Shown here piece by piece: positions 1-7,646 of a DNA stretch of 20,093 nucleotides. The stretch comes from JBMYQA01 sp049600855 (lineage in GTDB: Bacteria; Bacteroidota; Bacteroidia; Cytophagales; Flammeovirgaceae). A model generated the notes under the pieces. It did not search any database. It was not told where the DNA came from and saw nothing but the letters and a program-made list of their open reading frames with translations. The stretch's first letter is position 1, and the number at the start of each line of letters is the position of its first letter. The stretch spans positions 1-20,093 of the forward strand of contig JBMYQA010000092.1 of NCBI GenBank assembly GCA_049600855.1, written 5' to 3'. A program made the translations under genes and the position numbers.

Positions 1-303
1 AACTTCATTAGTATGTTAACTGATTTTCTCTAATACGTCAATTAATTATTAGTTTTTATATAGACCAATTAATGGTTAATTAAAGATTTTTCATAATAGT
101 TTTGAGCGATAGAAAGGTTTGAGGATTTTCCACAAACCTTTTTTGTTTTTTCTCCCATACATCCAACCTGTTTAGCATCAAATCGCGGTAAAATATATGG
201 ACAAAGAAAAGCCTCATGATTAAAAATGAGACTTTGATATTATATGGAGACTGTTTTAACTTTTTCTGGATCGATGGAGCTAAACAAAAATGCAAACAGT
301 CCC
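1..303. other. Gene-free left edge
   Basis: This AT-rich stretch lies downstream of the acyl-CoA synthetase gene. It contains the plus-strand hairpin at 113-150 and an 8-bp inverted repeat with a long loop (GACTGTTT at 249-256, AAACAGTC at 294-301) just beyond the acyl-CoA synthetase stop codon. The second repeat could form a weak 3' structure for that gene but lacks a clear T run. A 71-codon open frame on the minus strand has no recognisable features and is not called. Confidence 0.4.
113..150 (+). terminator. Intrinsic terminator-like hairpin, plus-strand orientation
   Basis: A perfect 9-bp inverted repeat (AAAGGTTTG at 113-121, CAAACCTTT at 133-141) encloses an 11-nt loop and is followed by a run of T broken by a single G. 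The T run lies on the plus strand, so this would end a plus-strand transcript entering from the left edge. The minus-strand side has no T run, so it does not fit as the terminator of the acyl-CoA synthetase gene. A plus-strand reading frame open from position 1 closes at TAA 31-33 and could be the tail of an upstream gene, but that is too short to support. Confidence 0.5.
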
Positions 304-2073
304 TTACACATTTTCGTACATAGCATCAATTTGATTGCCAAACTTTTGCTTCACCACTCTTCTCTTTAATTTCAACGTAGGTGTTAATTCTCCACTGTCA
401 ATTCCCCAAGGACTGTCGATAATCGCATACTTTTTAATCTTTTCCCACTTGGCAAATGACTGGTTGTATTTCTCCACTTCTTTATCATACATGGCTTTCA
501 CTTTAGCATTTTGTAAGACTTCTTTTGGAGAACTATATGTTATGTTGTGATCCTTACACCATTCTTCTAAGCCTTCAAAGTTTGGAACAATTAACGCTGA
601 AGGGAATTTTTTTCCTTCCCCTACTACCATAATTTGCTCAATTAAGTACGATTCCTTGAATTTATTTTCCATCAACTGAGGGGCAATGTATTTTCCTCCT
701 GATGTTTTGAACATTTCTTTCTTTCGATCAGTAATTTTCAGGTATTTGCCTTCAATAAACTCACCAATGTCTCCGGTATGGAACCACTCACCAGTCATTA
801 CTTCTGCTGTTTTTTCAGGATCTTTATAATAGCCTTGCATCACATTAGGTCCCTTACACAAAATCTCCCCGTCTTCCGCTATTTTCACTTCCACGCCTTC
901 AATGGTTTTCCCTACACATCCCAATCGAGCTTCCGCAGGGTTTGAGCTAGAAGCGGTAATTACAGGAGAGGTTTCTGTCAGTCCATATCCTTGTAGAATC
1001 TTAATATTTGCTGCCCAAAAAATACGTGCTAAACGCGGTTGTAGTGCAGCAGCTCCTGAAGAAATGGTTACAATTTCTCCGCCCAATGCCTCTTGCCATT
1101 TGCTAAATATCAAGCTACGAGCAATGCCTAACTGGAAATTATACCAAAACCCCATATCTTTATCTGGCTCATACTTTAAGCCTAAATCTACGGCCCAAAA
1201 GAATAGTTTTTTCGACACGCCAGTGAGCGAATTACCTTTCGCCATAATCTTATCATACACCTTTTCTAACAACCTTGGAACAGTATTAAAGGTATTGGGT
1301 TTTACCTCTTTTACATTGTCACCAATTTTCTCAATGCTTTCTGCATAATACACACTAATGCCTAAATAGAGATATACATAGACTCCAATGCGTTCGTATA
1401 CGTGGCAAAGTGGTAAAAAACTTAACGCGCGCTTAATGCGATCTCCTTCACCTAGTATAACAACAGAAACGCCTAAGGCATTACTGACCATATTATGATG
1501 AGAAAGCATCACCCCTTTCGGTCTGCCTGTAGTACCTGAAGTATAAATAATGGTGAGTAAATCGTCTTCTCTAATTTGATTTTTCAATAAGTCTACACGC
1601 TCATGATCCCCCTTTTTGCCTTTTTCTGCTAACGTATTCCACAACTCACAGCCACCAATTGGCTCGAACGAATACACTCCATCTATTCCTTCTAAATCAG
1701 CAATGGCTTTGGTAACTCGATCGTAAATTTCTTGTCCTTCTACAAATACGAGTTTAACCCCTGCATGGTGAAAAATGTAATTGTAGTCTTCAACCGTAAT
1801 GGTAGGATACATGGGTACACTGATTACACCAATTTGTTGCATGGCAAGTTCCACAAAATTCCATTCGGGACGGTTTGTAGAAATAATAGCCATTTTATCC
1901 CCTTTTTTATACCCCATACTCAAGAAAGCAGCACTCAAGTTGTTTACAATCTCAACTACTTCTTTAGTACTGAACTTTTTCCACTCTCCATTGACTTTAT
2001 AAGCCAAGCAATCTTGCTTTGGAGCTGTTTCTAATTGATGAGATAGGAAATCAAAGGCTCGTTGAAGTTTCAT
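304..2073 (-). CDS. Long-chain fatty-acid--CoA ligase (AMP-binding enzyme)
   Basis: This 589-residue protein should activate long-chain fatty acids to acyl-CoA through an acyl-adenylate, feeding beta-oxidation or lipid synthesis. It has the full set of adenylate-forming motifs: the P-loop-like YTSGTTGRPKG at 177-187, YGLTETSP at 363-370, the TGD motif at 433-435, and the hinge segment ITDRKKEMFKTSGGKY at 447-462. The C-terminal LTPTLKLKR at 563-571 is typical of the AMP-forming long-chain synthetase group (AMP-dependent synthetase, FadD/FAA-like). Length is normal for bacterial members of about 590-600 residues. There is no signal peptide or membrane span, so it is probably cytosolic or peripherally membrane-bound. 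The ATG start is directly followed by a typical N-terminus (MKLQRAFDFL). It is a single-gene unit, divergent from the protease gene. Chain-length preference cannot be read from the sequence. Confidence 0.93.
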   Translation of the reverse strand: MKLQRAFDFLSHQLETAPKQDCLAYKVNGEWKKFSTKEVVEIVNNLSAAFLSMGYKKGDKMAIISTNRPEWNFVELAMQQIGVISVPMYPTITVEDYNYIFHHAGVKLVFVEGQEIYDRVTKAIADLEGIDGVYSFEPIGGCELWNTLAEKGKKGDHERVDLLKNQIREDDLLTIIYTSGTTGRPKGVMLSHHNMVSNALGVSVVILGEGDRIKRALSFLPLCHVYERIGVYVYLYLGISVYYAESIEKIGDNVKEVKPNTFNTVPRLLEKVYDKIMAKGNSLTGVSKKLFFWAVDLGLKYEPDKDMGFWYNFQLGIARSLIFSKWQEALGGEIVTISSGAAALQPRLARIFWAANIKILQGYGLTETSPVITASSSNPAEARLGCVGKTIEGVEVKIAEDGEILCKGPNVMQGYYKDPEKTAEVMTGEWFHTGDIGEFIEGKYLKITDRKKEMFKTSGGKYIAPQLMENKFKESYLIEQIMVVGEGKKFPSALIVPNFEGLEEWCKDHNITYSSPKEVLQNAKVKAMYDKEVEKYNQSFAKWEKIKKYAIIDSPWGIDSGELTPTLKLKRRVVKQKFGNQIDAMYENV

Positions 2074-2365
2074 AGTTGTTATCGGTGAAAAGGATCAAAA
2101 AATGCTTTTGACTGAATAAATGATTTTATGTTAATCAGGTGAATATAATGTACGCTTCTTTTCTAACAAAATATTACATACTTTTTTCAGTAATATACGC
2201 ATAATCTGAAGTGGTAATTAAAATAGGGTCATGTAATTACTCTGAAAAAAATTATATTTAAGTAACTGTTCACACATAGAATCAGTTATGTATATAAGAA
2301 CGTCCACTAAGTCCACATCGTGAATTAGGTTCCGTTTCTAATGCCTTATACTAAGCCCTATTCGG
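2074..2365. other. Divergent intergenic region with no resolved promoter
   Basis: This 292-base AT-rich gap separates the divergent acyl-CoA synthetase and S8 protease genes, so promoters for both must lie here or inside the coding starts. I looked for the Bacteroidota TAnnTTTG element with an upstream TTG on both strands and found no convincing match. No open frame of useful size and no strong hairpin were seen. Confidence 0.4.
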
Positions 2366-5300
2366 ATGAAACAACTACTACTTACCAGTTTATTTTTACT
2401 ATTTGGTATTTCGTCACCGTTTGCTCAACATCAGCAAACATTTAGATTGCCAAATCACCTGACCACTCAAGATTACGATCAGCAACACCTCGTTATTAAA
2501 CTCACGAATCAGGTCAGCGATTTGAATCATGAACAAATTGCGGAGTTAAAAAAATTAGGATTAACGCATCCTGAGCACTTTCTACCCACTTCATCCAATA
2601 CCTCTCAACAACGGCAGCAACTCAATCAACTAGGTTTTAAATCCATTTTCAAAGTTAAGCGAGCACCTGGCACCCACATTGAAGAAAGCATTAATCAACT
2701 TAGGCGTTTTAATTGGATTGCCTATGCCGAACCCATTTACCACCACCAGTCTTTCGTAGATCCTAATACACTAAATGAACCATTTGTAAGCCTTCACTGG
2801 GGACATGAGAATGCCAATGTCTACCAAGCTTGGGATAGTACTTTTGGCGATAATTCTGTGGTAATCGGTGTAGTGGATGCAGGTTGCAGAACAGATCATC
2901 CTAGCCTTGTTGATAATTTCTTTTACAACGATGCAGAACGTTTTGGAACGGATGGAGTAGACGATGATGCCAATGGGTATGTGGATGATTCGTTGGGTTA
3001 CGATTTTATTGGTAGAGATGGCGATGTAAATGATCCTGTTTTAGCACATGGAACGGAGGTTGCAGGAATTGTAACCGCTAAATTAAATGATAACATCGGT
3101 TCATACGGAGTAGCTCCTAATAGCTTAATCATGCCTTTGAATATCTCCACCAGCACAGGTGCTTTAATGAATGGCTATGAAGCAATTGTGTATGCCGCTG
3201 AAAATGGCTGTGACATCATTAATCTCTCTTGGGGAAGAATAGGAAACCCTTCTGCTTTAGAACAGGATATTATTAATATGATCGCTCAAACGTACGATGT
3301 GATTATTGTTGCTGCTGCGGGAAATACTCCAGCTCAACTCGATTTTTATCCAGCATCTTATGAAAACGTGGTATCTGTTGCTCACATTACTGCAGATAAT
3401 GTTGGTTTTGCTACTTATAGTGATTTTATTGACCTCTGTGCACCTGGTGTGGGAATTCCTTCTACAACCATTGGCCTTGGCGCGGATGGTAATGGGCATA
3501 ATTTTGTAACGGGATCTTCTTTTGCGTCTCCTTTTGTTTGTGCTGCGGCTGCGCTGATTAAATCGCACTACCCTGAATTAAAGGCAGAACAAGTGATTGA
3601 GCTCATTCGACAAACTACGAATCCTGATATCTATGCGATTCCAGCTAATGTGGGAAAGGGGTTTGGAACGGGCAGATTAGATGTGCTACATGCGATTTCA
3701 AATCCTGATACCATTACTGGTGTTCGATTATTAGATTATACATTCAAAAATGAAAATGACTCGGGTTTAATCATTGCTGGTAATACCGTTGAATGGGAAT
3801 GCCGATTTGTGAATTACCTCAACCCTACTTCTGAGGTCTTTTCCATATCAATTAGTACCGAAGCAGATGCCATTACTTTGCTTGATAGCACGCTAGCTGT
3901 TGGCATACTCAATACCTTAGATACCTTATCGAATGCAACTACTCCCTTCCGAATGAAATTTGATGAGTCAATTGTCGCGCCACAATCTTATCTTTTTAAG
4001 ATTACCTACCATTACAAAAATAAGGAAGATGTACAATTCATTACATTTAACCTTGGGCAAACACATCAAAATGTATCCTTTAATCGAATAACAACCAGCA
4101 TTGATGCCAATGGGCGAATGGGATATACAGGAGCAAGTACCCAAACAGGTATTGGTTTTGAAGCTGACCTTACCCAGCTGCTAAATCCTAATGCTATTGG
4201 TGATATTGGCCTAGTGATTGCCAAAGATGCGACCCAACTTGTTGATTGTATTTTAGACGATCAGGGAGGAAAGAGCGATGATTTTGGCCCTTTAACAGCC
4301 ACCACCGTAACAGCGTTTCCCGACTCGCTGATTGTTGCCGAAAGTGTTTATGGTGATTTTCGTAGCAATAATCCCATTGGCTTAAAGATTACGCAAACTA
4401 CGCGTGGTTGGACCAGCGAAGGGAGATCGAATTACCTCATGGTCAATTATAGCATTGAAAATACAAATGATCATCCAATTGACTCCTTAGCCATTGGGCT
4501 TTTTGCCAACTGGGACATTGGCGATTCATTGGATACGGCAAAATGGGATGAGGCTGGTGCATTTGGTTATGTGATTGATCAAGATCGCGTAGTAGCAGTG
4601 AAAGCCCTTTCGAGTACAGAACGATTTAGAATATTGAATATGGATGGCAGTGTAGCTGGTGCCGATTTAACCGATGGCCTTTCCAAAGCTGAAAAATATG
4701 CCTTGCTATCATCAGATCAGAAATCAGAAGAATTGACCAATACAGATGTCGCTTTAATGACTAGTCAAAGCATTTATAACTTACCTGCGCACAGTTATCG
4801 GGAAGTTGCTTTCTTACTCCTATCTGACTCTACGTTAGCTGGACTACGTCTTTCCATAGATTCCGTACAAGCGGTGTTAGCAGAGCTATATACGCCTACT
4901 CCACCCATTATTTCCGACACCTTATTTTGTAGCATCGACGAACTCGCCTTACGCCCCGATTTAGACGGAGATTACCGATTCTATGATTCTCCTGGCTTAG
5001 ATCAACCTGTATTTTCAGGCCGTGAACTTAACCTTGAACTCGCAGATACGGGTAAGTTATTTTACGTTACCGATGCTACGCTGCCGTTAGAAAGTGAGCC
5101 TTTTGTTGCCAGTGCTCATTGGGCTGCTCCCATCGTAAACTTTGGCATTCCTGACTCCTTAGATTTAGCTCAAACTAACTTACTGCCCATCACTAACCTA
5201 ACTAGCAACTGGCCTGTAGCTTCCTATCGTTGGGACTTTGGCGATGGCTCCAGCTCATCAGACCCCACGCCTCAGAAAGCGTATTCTCTCATGGGGAATT

Positions 5301-6136
5301 ATACTGTGAAGCAGGTAGCTGTAGCAGAAAACTCTGGTTGCACAGATTCAACTAGCCACTCCTTTATCGCGTATCGCTCTGATTATAAACCCAGTATTAA
5401 TTCGATCGATGCTTGCTTGGGAGAAAATGTCACCTTATCGCCTACTGGGGGCAGCAATTTTAACTTTTACCAATTTGATAACGCAACAGGCTTATTAGGA
5501 AGCGGTTCAAGCTTCACCATCCCTGCCATTGAAACTAGTCAAACCATTTACATTTCAACTACGGATTCTGTATTTGAAAGTCCAGTAATTTCGGTAGCGA
5601 TTGCTGTGACGAGCATTGAGGCCGATTTTACCTTAAGCACAACAACCATCAATGCATTTATTGGAGACACGCTTCGCTTAAGTAGCGCTGAGGCCGCATC
5701 TTGGGAATGGGACTTGGGCAATGGACAAAGCAGTAGTATGCAAAACCCTGAAGTCATTTACACTGAACCAGGCGATTATGACATTCAACTCATTAGCAGT
5801 AATGCGTTTAATTGTAAGGATACACTTACGAAAACAGTCACTGTGATCTCAGAAGAGCCCATATGGACAGATGATGAGCTGGGAAATGCATTTACGATTT
5901 ACCCCAATCCGAGCGAGGGCTTATTAAATCTAGGTCTTGCTTCGGATCACTATAAATATTATGATGTCGCTGTGATTTCCTCTATTGGACATCAGGTATT
6001 TAGTCAGCGTTTTTATCGCTCTGATGGTTTGGTCAATTTGGATTTATCGCCTTACAGTAGAGGGCTATATGTACTAAAAATTACGATGCATGGCGCTACA
6101 GTGACGAGGCGTGTTGTTTTGGATAAGCTTGATTAA
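2366..6136 (+). CDS. Secreted subtilisin-like (S8) serine protease with Ig/PKD repeats and T9SS sorting domain
   Basis: This 1256-residue exported protease begins with a Sec signal peptide (about 1-20, ending SSPFAQ), followed by a prodomain-like segment to about residue 135. The S8 catalytic domain (about 140-445) shows Asp171 in VVDAG, His228 in AHGTEVAG, oxyanion Asn320 in AAAGN and Ser385 in GSSFASP, so it should be active. A long beta-rich region (about 450-835) follows. Two copies of an Ig-like plus PKD unit come next: Ig about 840-920 and PKD about 925-1005 (YRWDFGDGSS), then Ig about 1010-1080 and PKD about 1082-1160 (WEWDLGNGQSSS). The C-terminus (about 1178-1256, starting FTIYPNPSEG) is a type A T9SS sorting domain, so the protein is probably exported across the outer membrane and cell-attached or released. 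The ATG start is set by the signal peptide. Substrate is unknown; extracellular protein degradation is the likely role. Confidence 0.93.
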   Translation: MKQLLLTSLFLLFGISSPFAQHQQTFRLPNHLTTQDYDQQHLVIKLTNQVSDLNHEQIAELKKLGLTHPEHFLPTSSNTSQQRQQLNQLGFKSIFKVKRAPGTHIEESINQLRRFNWIAYAEPIYHHQSFVDPNTLNEPFVSLHWGHENANVYQAWDSTFGDNSVVIGVVDAGCRTDHPSLVDNFFYNDAERFGTDGVDDDANGYVDDSLGYDFIGRDGDVNDPVLAHGTEVAGIVTAKLNDNIGSYGVAPNSLIMPLNISTSTGALMNGYEAIVYAAENGCDIINLSWGRIGNPSALEQDIINMIAQTYDVIIVAAAGNTPAQLDFYPASYENVVSVAHITADNVGFATYSDFIDLCAPGVGIPSTTIGLGADGNGHNFVTGSSFASPFVCAAAALIKSHYPELKAEQVIELIRQTTNPDIYAIPANVGKGFGTGRLDVLHAISNPDTITGVRLLDYTFKNENDSGLIIAGNTVEWECRFVNYLNPTSEVFSISISTEADAITLLDSTLAVGILNTLDTLSNATTPFRMKFDESIVAPQSYLFKITYHYKNKEDVQFITFNLGQTHQNVSFNRITTSIDANGRMGYTGASTQTGIGFEADLTQLLNPNAIGDIGLVIAKDATQLVDCILDDQGGKSDDFGPLTATTVTAFPDSLIVAESVYGDFRSNNPIGLKITQTTRGWTSEGRSNYLMVNYSIENTNDHPIDSLAIGLFANWDIGDSLDTAKWDEAGAFGYVIDQDRVVAVKALSSTERFRILNMDGSVAGADLTDGLSKAEKYALLSSDQKSEELTNTDVALMTSQSIYNLPAHSYREVAFLLLSDSTLAGLRLSIDSVQAVLAELYTPTPPIISDTLFCSIDELALRPDLDGDYRFYDSPGLDQPVFSGRELNLELADTGKLFYVTDATLPLESEPFVASAHWAAPIVNFGIPDSLDLAQTNLLPITNLTSNWPVASYRWDFGDGSSSSDPTPQKAYSLMGNYTVKQVAVAENSGCTDSTSHSFIAYRSDYKPSINSIDACLGENVTLSPTGGSNFNFYQFDNATGLLGSGSSFTIPAIETSQTIYISTTDSVFESPVISVAIAVTSIEADFTLSTTTINAFIGDTLRLSSAEAASWEWDLGNGQSSSMQNPEVIYTEPGDYDIQLISSNAFNCKDTLTKTVTVISEEPIWTDDELGNAFTIYPNPSEGLLNLGLASDHYKYYDVAVISSIGHQVFSQRFYRSDGLVNLDLSPYSRGLYVLKITMHGATVTRRVVLDKLD

Positions 6137-6159
6137 GCCGTTCGTTTTAGCTCCAAAAC
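6116..6159. repeat. Nested inverted repeat across overlapping convergent stops
   Basis: GTTTTGGA at 6116-6123 is the exact reverse complement of TCCAAAAC at 6152-6159. Inside it lies a second small repeat, GCTT-gatt-AAGC at 6127-6138, which contains both stop codons. With no spacer between the two convergent genes, this structure could act as a weak two-way terminator. The arms are short and there is no long T run, so the role is speculative. Confidence 0.3.
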
Positions 6160-7368
6160 CGTGATTTCAGGCCAAATGCCTACACGTCCTGGAAAACCGA
6201 TAAACCCGAACCCGCGGTTTACATAAAGGAATTGGTTTTTGGCTTCGTATAAGCCGGCCCATCTTGGATAACGGTATTTCACGGGGCTCCATCTGAATCC
6301 AGGGATTTCTACGCCCATTTGCATGCCGTGGGTGTGTCCACTGAGGGTGAGGTGTATCTTTTGCGAAAAATCAATGACCTGCTCATCCCAATGGCTGGGA
6401 TCATGTGAGAGTAAAATGGAAAAATCATCCGCAGCAGCTTGCTGGAAGGTTTTTGATAAATCGCCATATTGCGGAAAGGGCTTTTTGCCCCAATTCTCTA
6501 CGCCTGCTAATCGAATACTCGCTCCCTCTTTTTCAATTAATACACTTTCATTGTTCATCAAGCGAAAGCCCATATCTTTGTGATGCTGCGCTAGCGTAGC
6601 CAAGTTTTCATTTTTAGCTTCGGGACTCGGCCACTTCACGTAGTTTCCATAATCGTGATTTCCCAATACCGCATATTTTCCATAAGGTGCAGAGAGCTTC
6701 CCAAAATGTTCAATATAAGGTTCCACTTCCAATGCCCTGTTATTCACCAAATCACCCGTAAACACAATCACGTCTGCACCTTGAGCTTGAATTAAATCAA
6801 TGCCCTTTTTTACCGCTTCAATCCGATCAAAACTTCCTGCGTGTACATCAGAAATTTGGGCAATCTTAAAGCCATCAAATGCGGCTGGTAAATCGGGAGA
6901 CGGCACTGAGACATGATGTACGGTAAAATCATACCTTCCTTTGAATACGCCATATAGGAAAGCACTAAAGGGCAATGCAGCTACCGCCAAGCCTAACTTC
7001 CCAATAAATCTTCTCCTAGACCAGAACTTCGCAGGTTTTCGATTTTTATCTAATGCTTTTGTTGACGCATCGTAGCCAAACTTAAGTAAGCGAAATAGGT
7101 CTTCGAATAGCGGAAAGGGTAAGAAGAATAGCTTGGTAAAAAAAAGCGTGACTAATAACCCTAACATGATATTGGTGAATGTAGAGGGTTGCATGTACCC
7201 GCCTTTAAAGGCGAAGTTGGCTACTACAATGGCTCCAACACCAACTGCTACCGTAGAAAGATAGCCAATCCGAACCCACATTTTTTTATTCACAAAATAA
7301 CGCAGAAGACTACGATACATGTATATTTCAGCTATTCCCACAATTAAAAGCAATCCCCAAAAGCGCAT
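6133..7368 (-). CDS. Membrane-anchored metallophosphoesterase, YaeI-like, with internal twin-arginine motif
   Basis: This 411-residue protein has three predicted membrane helices (about 3-20, 32-52, 64-88), a basic cytoplasmic stretch (about 91-120), then SRRRF at 117-121 followed by a fourth hydrophobic segment (about 121-142). The catalytic domain follows, with the calcineurin-type metal motifs DVH at 174-176, GDLVNN at 205-210, GNHD at 236-239, SHDP at 321-324 and GHTHG at 344-348. All ligands of a di-metal phosphodiesterase are present. The family includes E. coli YaeI, described as a phosphodiesterase; the physiological substrate is not evident here. Charge distribution places the basic loop inside and the catalytic domain in the periplasm. 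The stop codon overlaps the stop of the convergent protease gene in a shared TTAA. The gene stands alone, with inverted repeats upstream. Confidence 0.88.
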   Translation of the reverse strand: MRFWGLLLIVGIAEIYMYRSLLRYFVNKKMWVRIGYLSTVAVGVGAIVVANFAFKGGYMQPSTFTNIMLGLLVTLFFTKLFFLPFPLFEDLFRLLKFGYDASTKALDKNRKPAKFWSRRRFIGKLGLAVAALPFSAFLYGVFKGRYDFTVHHVSVPSPDLPAAFDGFKIAQISDVHAGSFDRIEAVKKGIDLIQAQGADVIVFTGDLVNNRALEVEPYIEHFGKLSAPYGKYAVLGNHDYGNYVKWPSPEAKNENLATLAQHHKDMGFRLMNNESVLIEKEGASIRLAGVENWGKKPFPQYGDLSKTFQQAAADDFSILLSHDPSHWDEQVIDFSQKIHLTLSGHTHGMQMGVEIPGFRWSPVKYRYPRWAGLYEAKNQFLYVNRGFGFIGFPGRVGIWPEITVLELKRTA

Positions 7369-7646
7369 AATCGTATAATGAATTAAAGGTGAAGCGTTAA
7401 AGATAATGAAACTTCGGCGAAGTTACTGCTGAAGTATGTTGAATGAATCATTCATTAATCTTCATTCATGTACAACACAATTTTCCCTGCAACTTTACCG
7501 ACAAAAAAGGTGTAATTTTTAGTTTTTTCGCAAGCTTAAAATGACCGATTTTCAATTGTTTTTTTCCAAAGTGAGGCCTTGCTATCCATTCGATTATATC
7601 AAGCCAAAAACACTGATAATCAATAAATTACAAACAAATCCTGCTA
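7369..7646. other. Intergenic region, same-strand gap
   Basis: This gap of 278 bases lies between the ligase/acetyltransferase stop and the metallophosphoesterase start. Apart from the two palindromes at 7410-7456 it shows no open frame and no clear terminator for the ligase gene. Confidence 0.35.
7410..7456. promoter_or_regulatory. Two short near-perfect palindromes upstream of the metallophosphoesterase gene
   Basis: AACTTCG-G-CGAAGTT at 7410-7424 and AATGAAT-C-ATTCATT at 7442-7456 each have 7-bp perfect arms around a single central base. They lie about 42 and 74 bases upstream of the metallophosphoesterase start, and a further ATTCAT-type half-site follows at 7461-7469. They resemble binding sites of dimeric regulators, but no regulator is encoded nearby and AT-rich DNA yields such repeats by chance. 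Confidence 0.25.

Noticed and set aside
80..295. 71-codon minus-strand frame downstream of the acyl-CoA synthetase gene
   Set aside because: It has low-complexity AT-driven composition and no domain, and it overlaps the terminator hairpin, so it is more likely chance.
902..1348. 148-codon plus-strand frame inside the acyl-CoA synthetase gene
   Set aside because: It is antisense to a well-supported gene with intact family motifs and shows no domain of its own.
3257..3568. 103-codon minus-strand frame inside the S8 protease gene
   Set aside because: It is antisense to the catalytic domain, rich in Arg and Ser from codon complement bias, with no recognisable feature.
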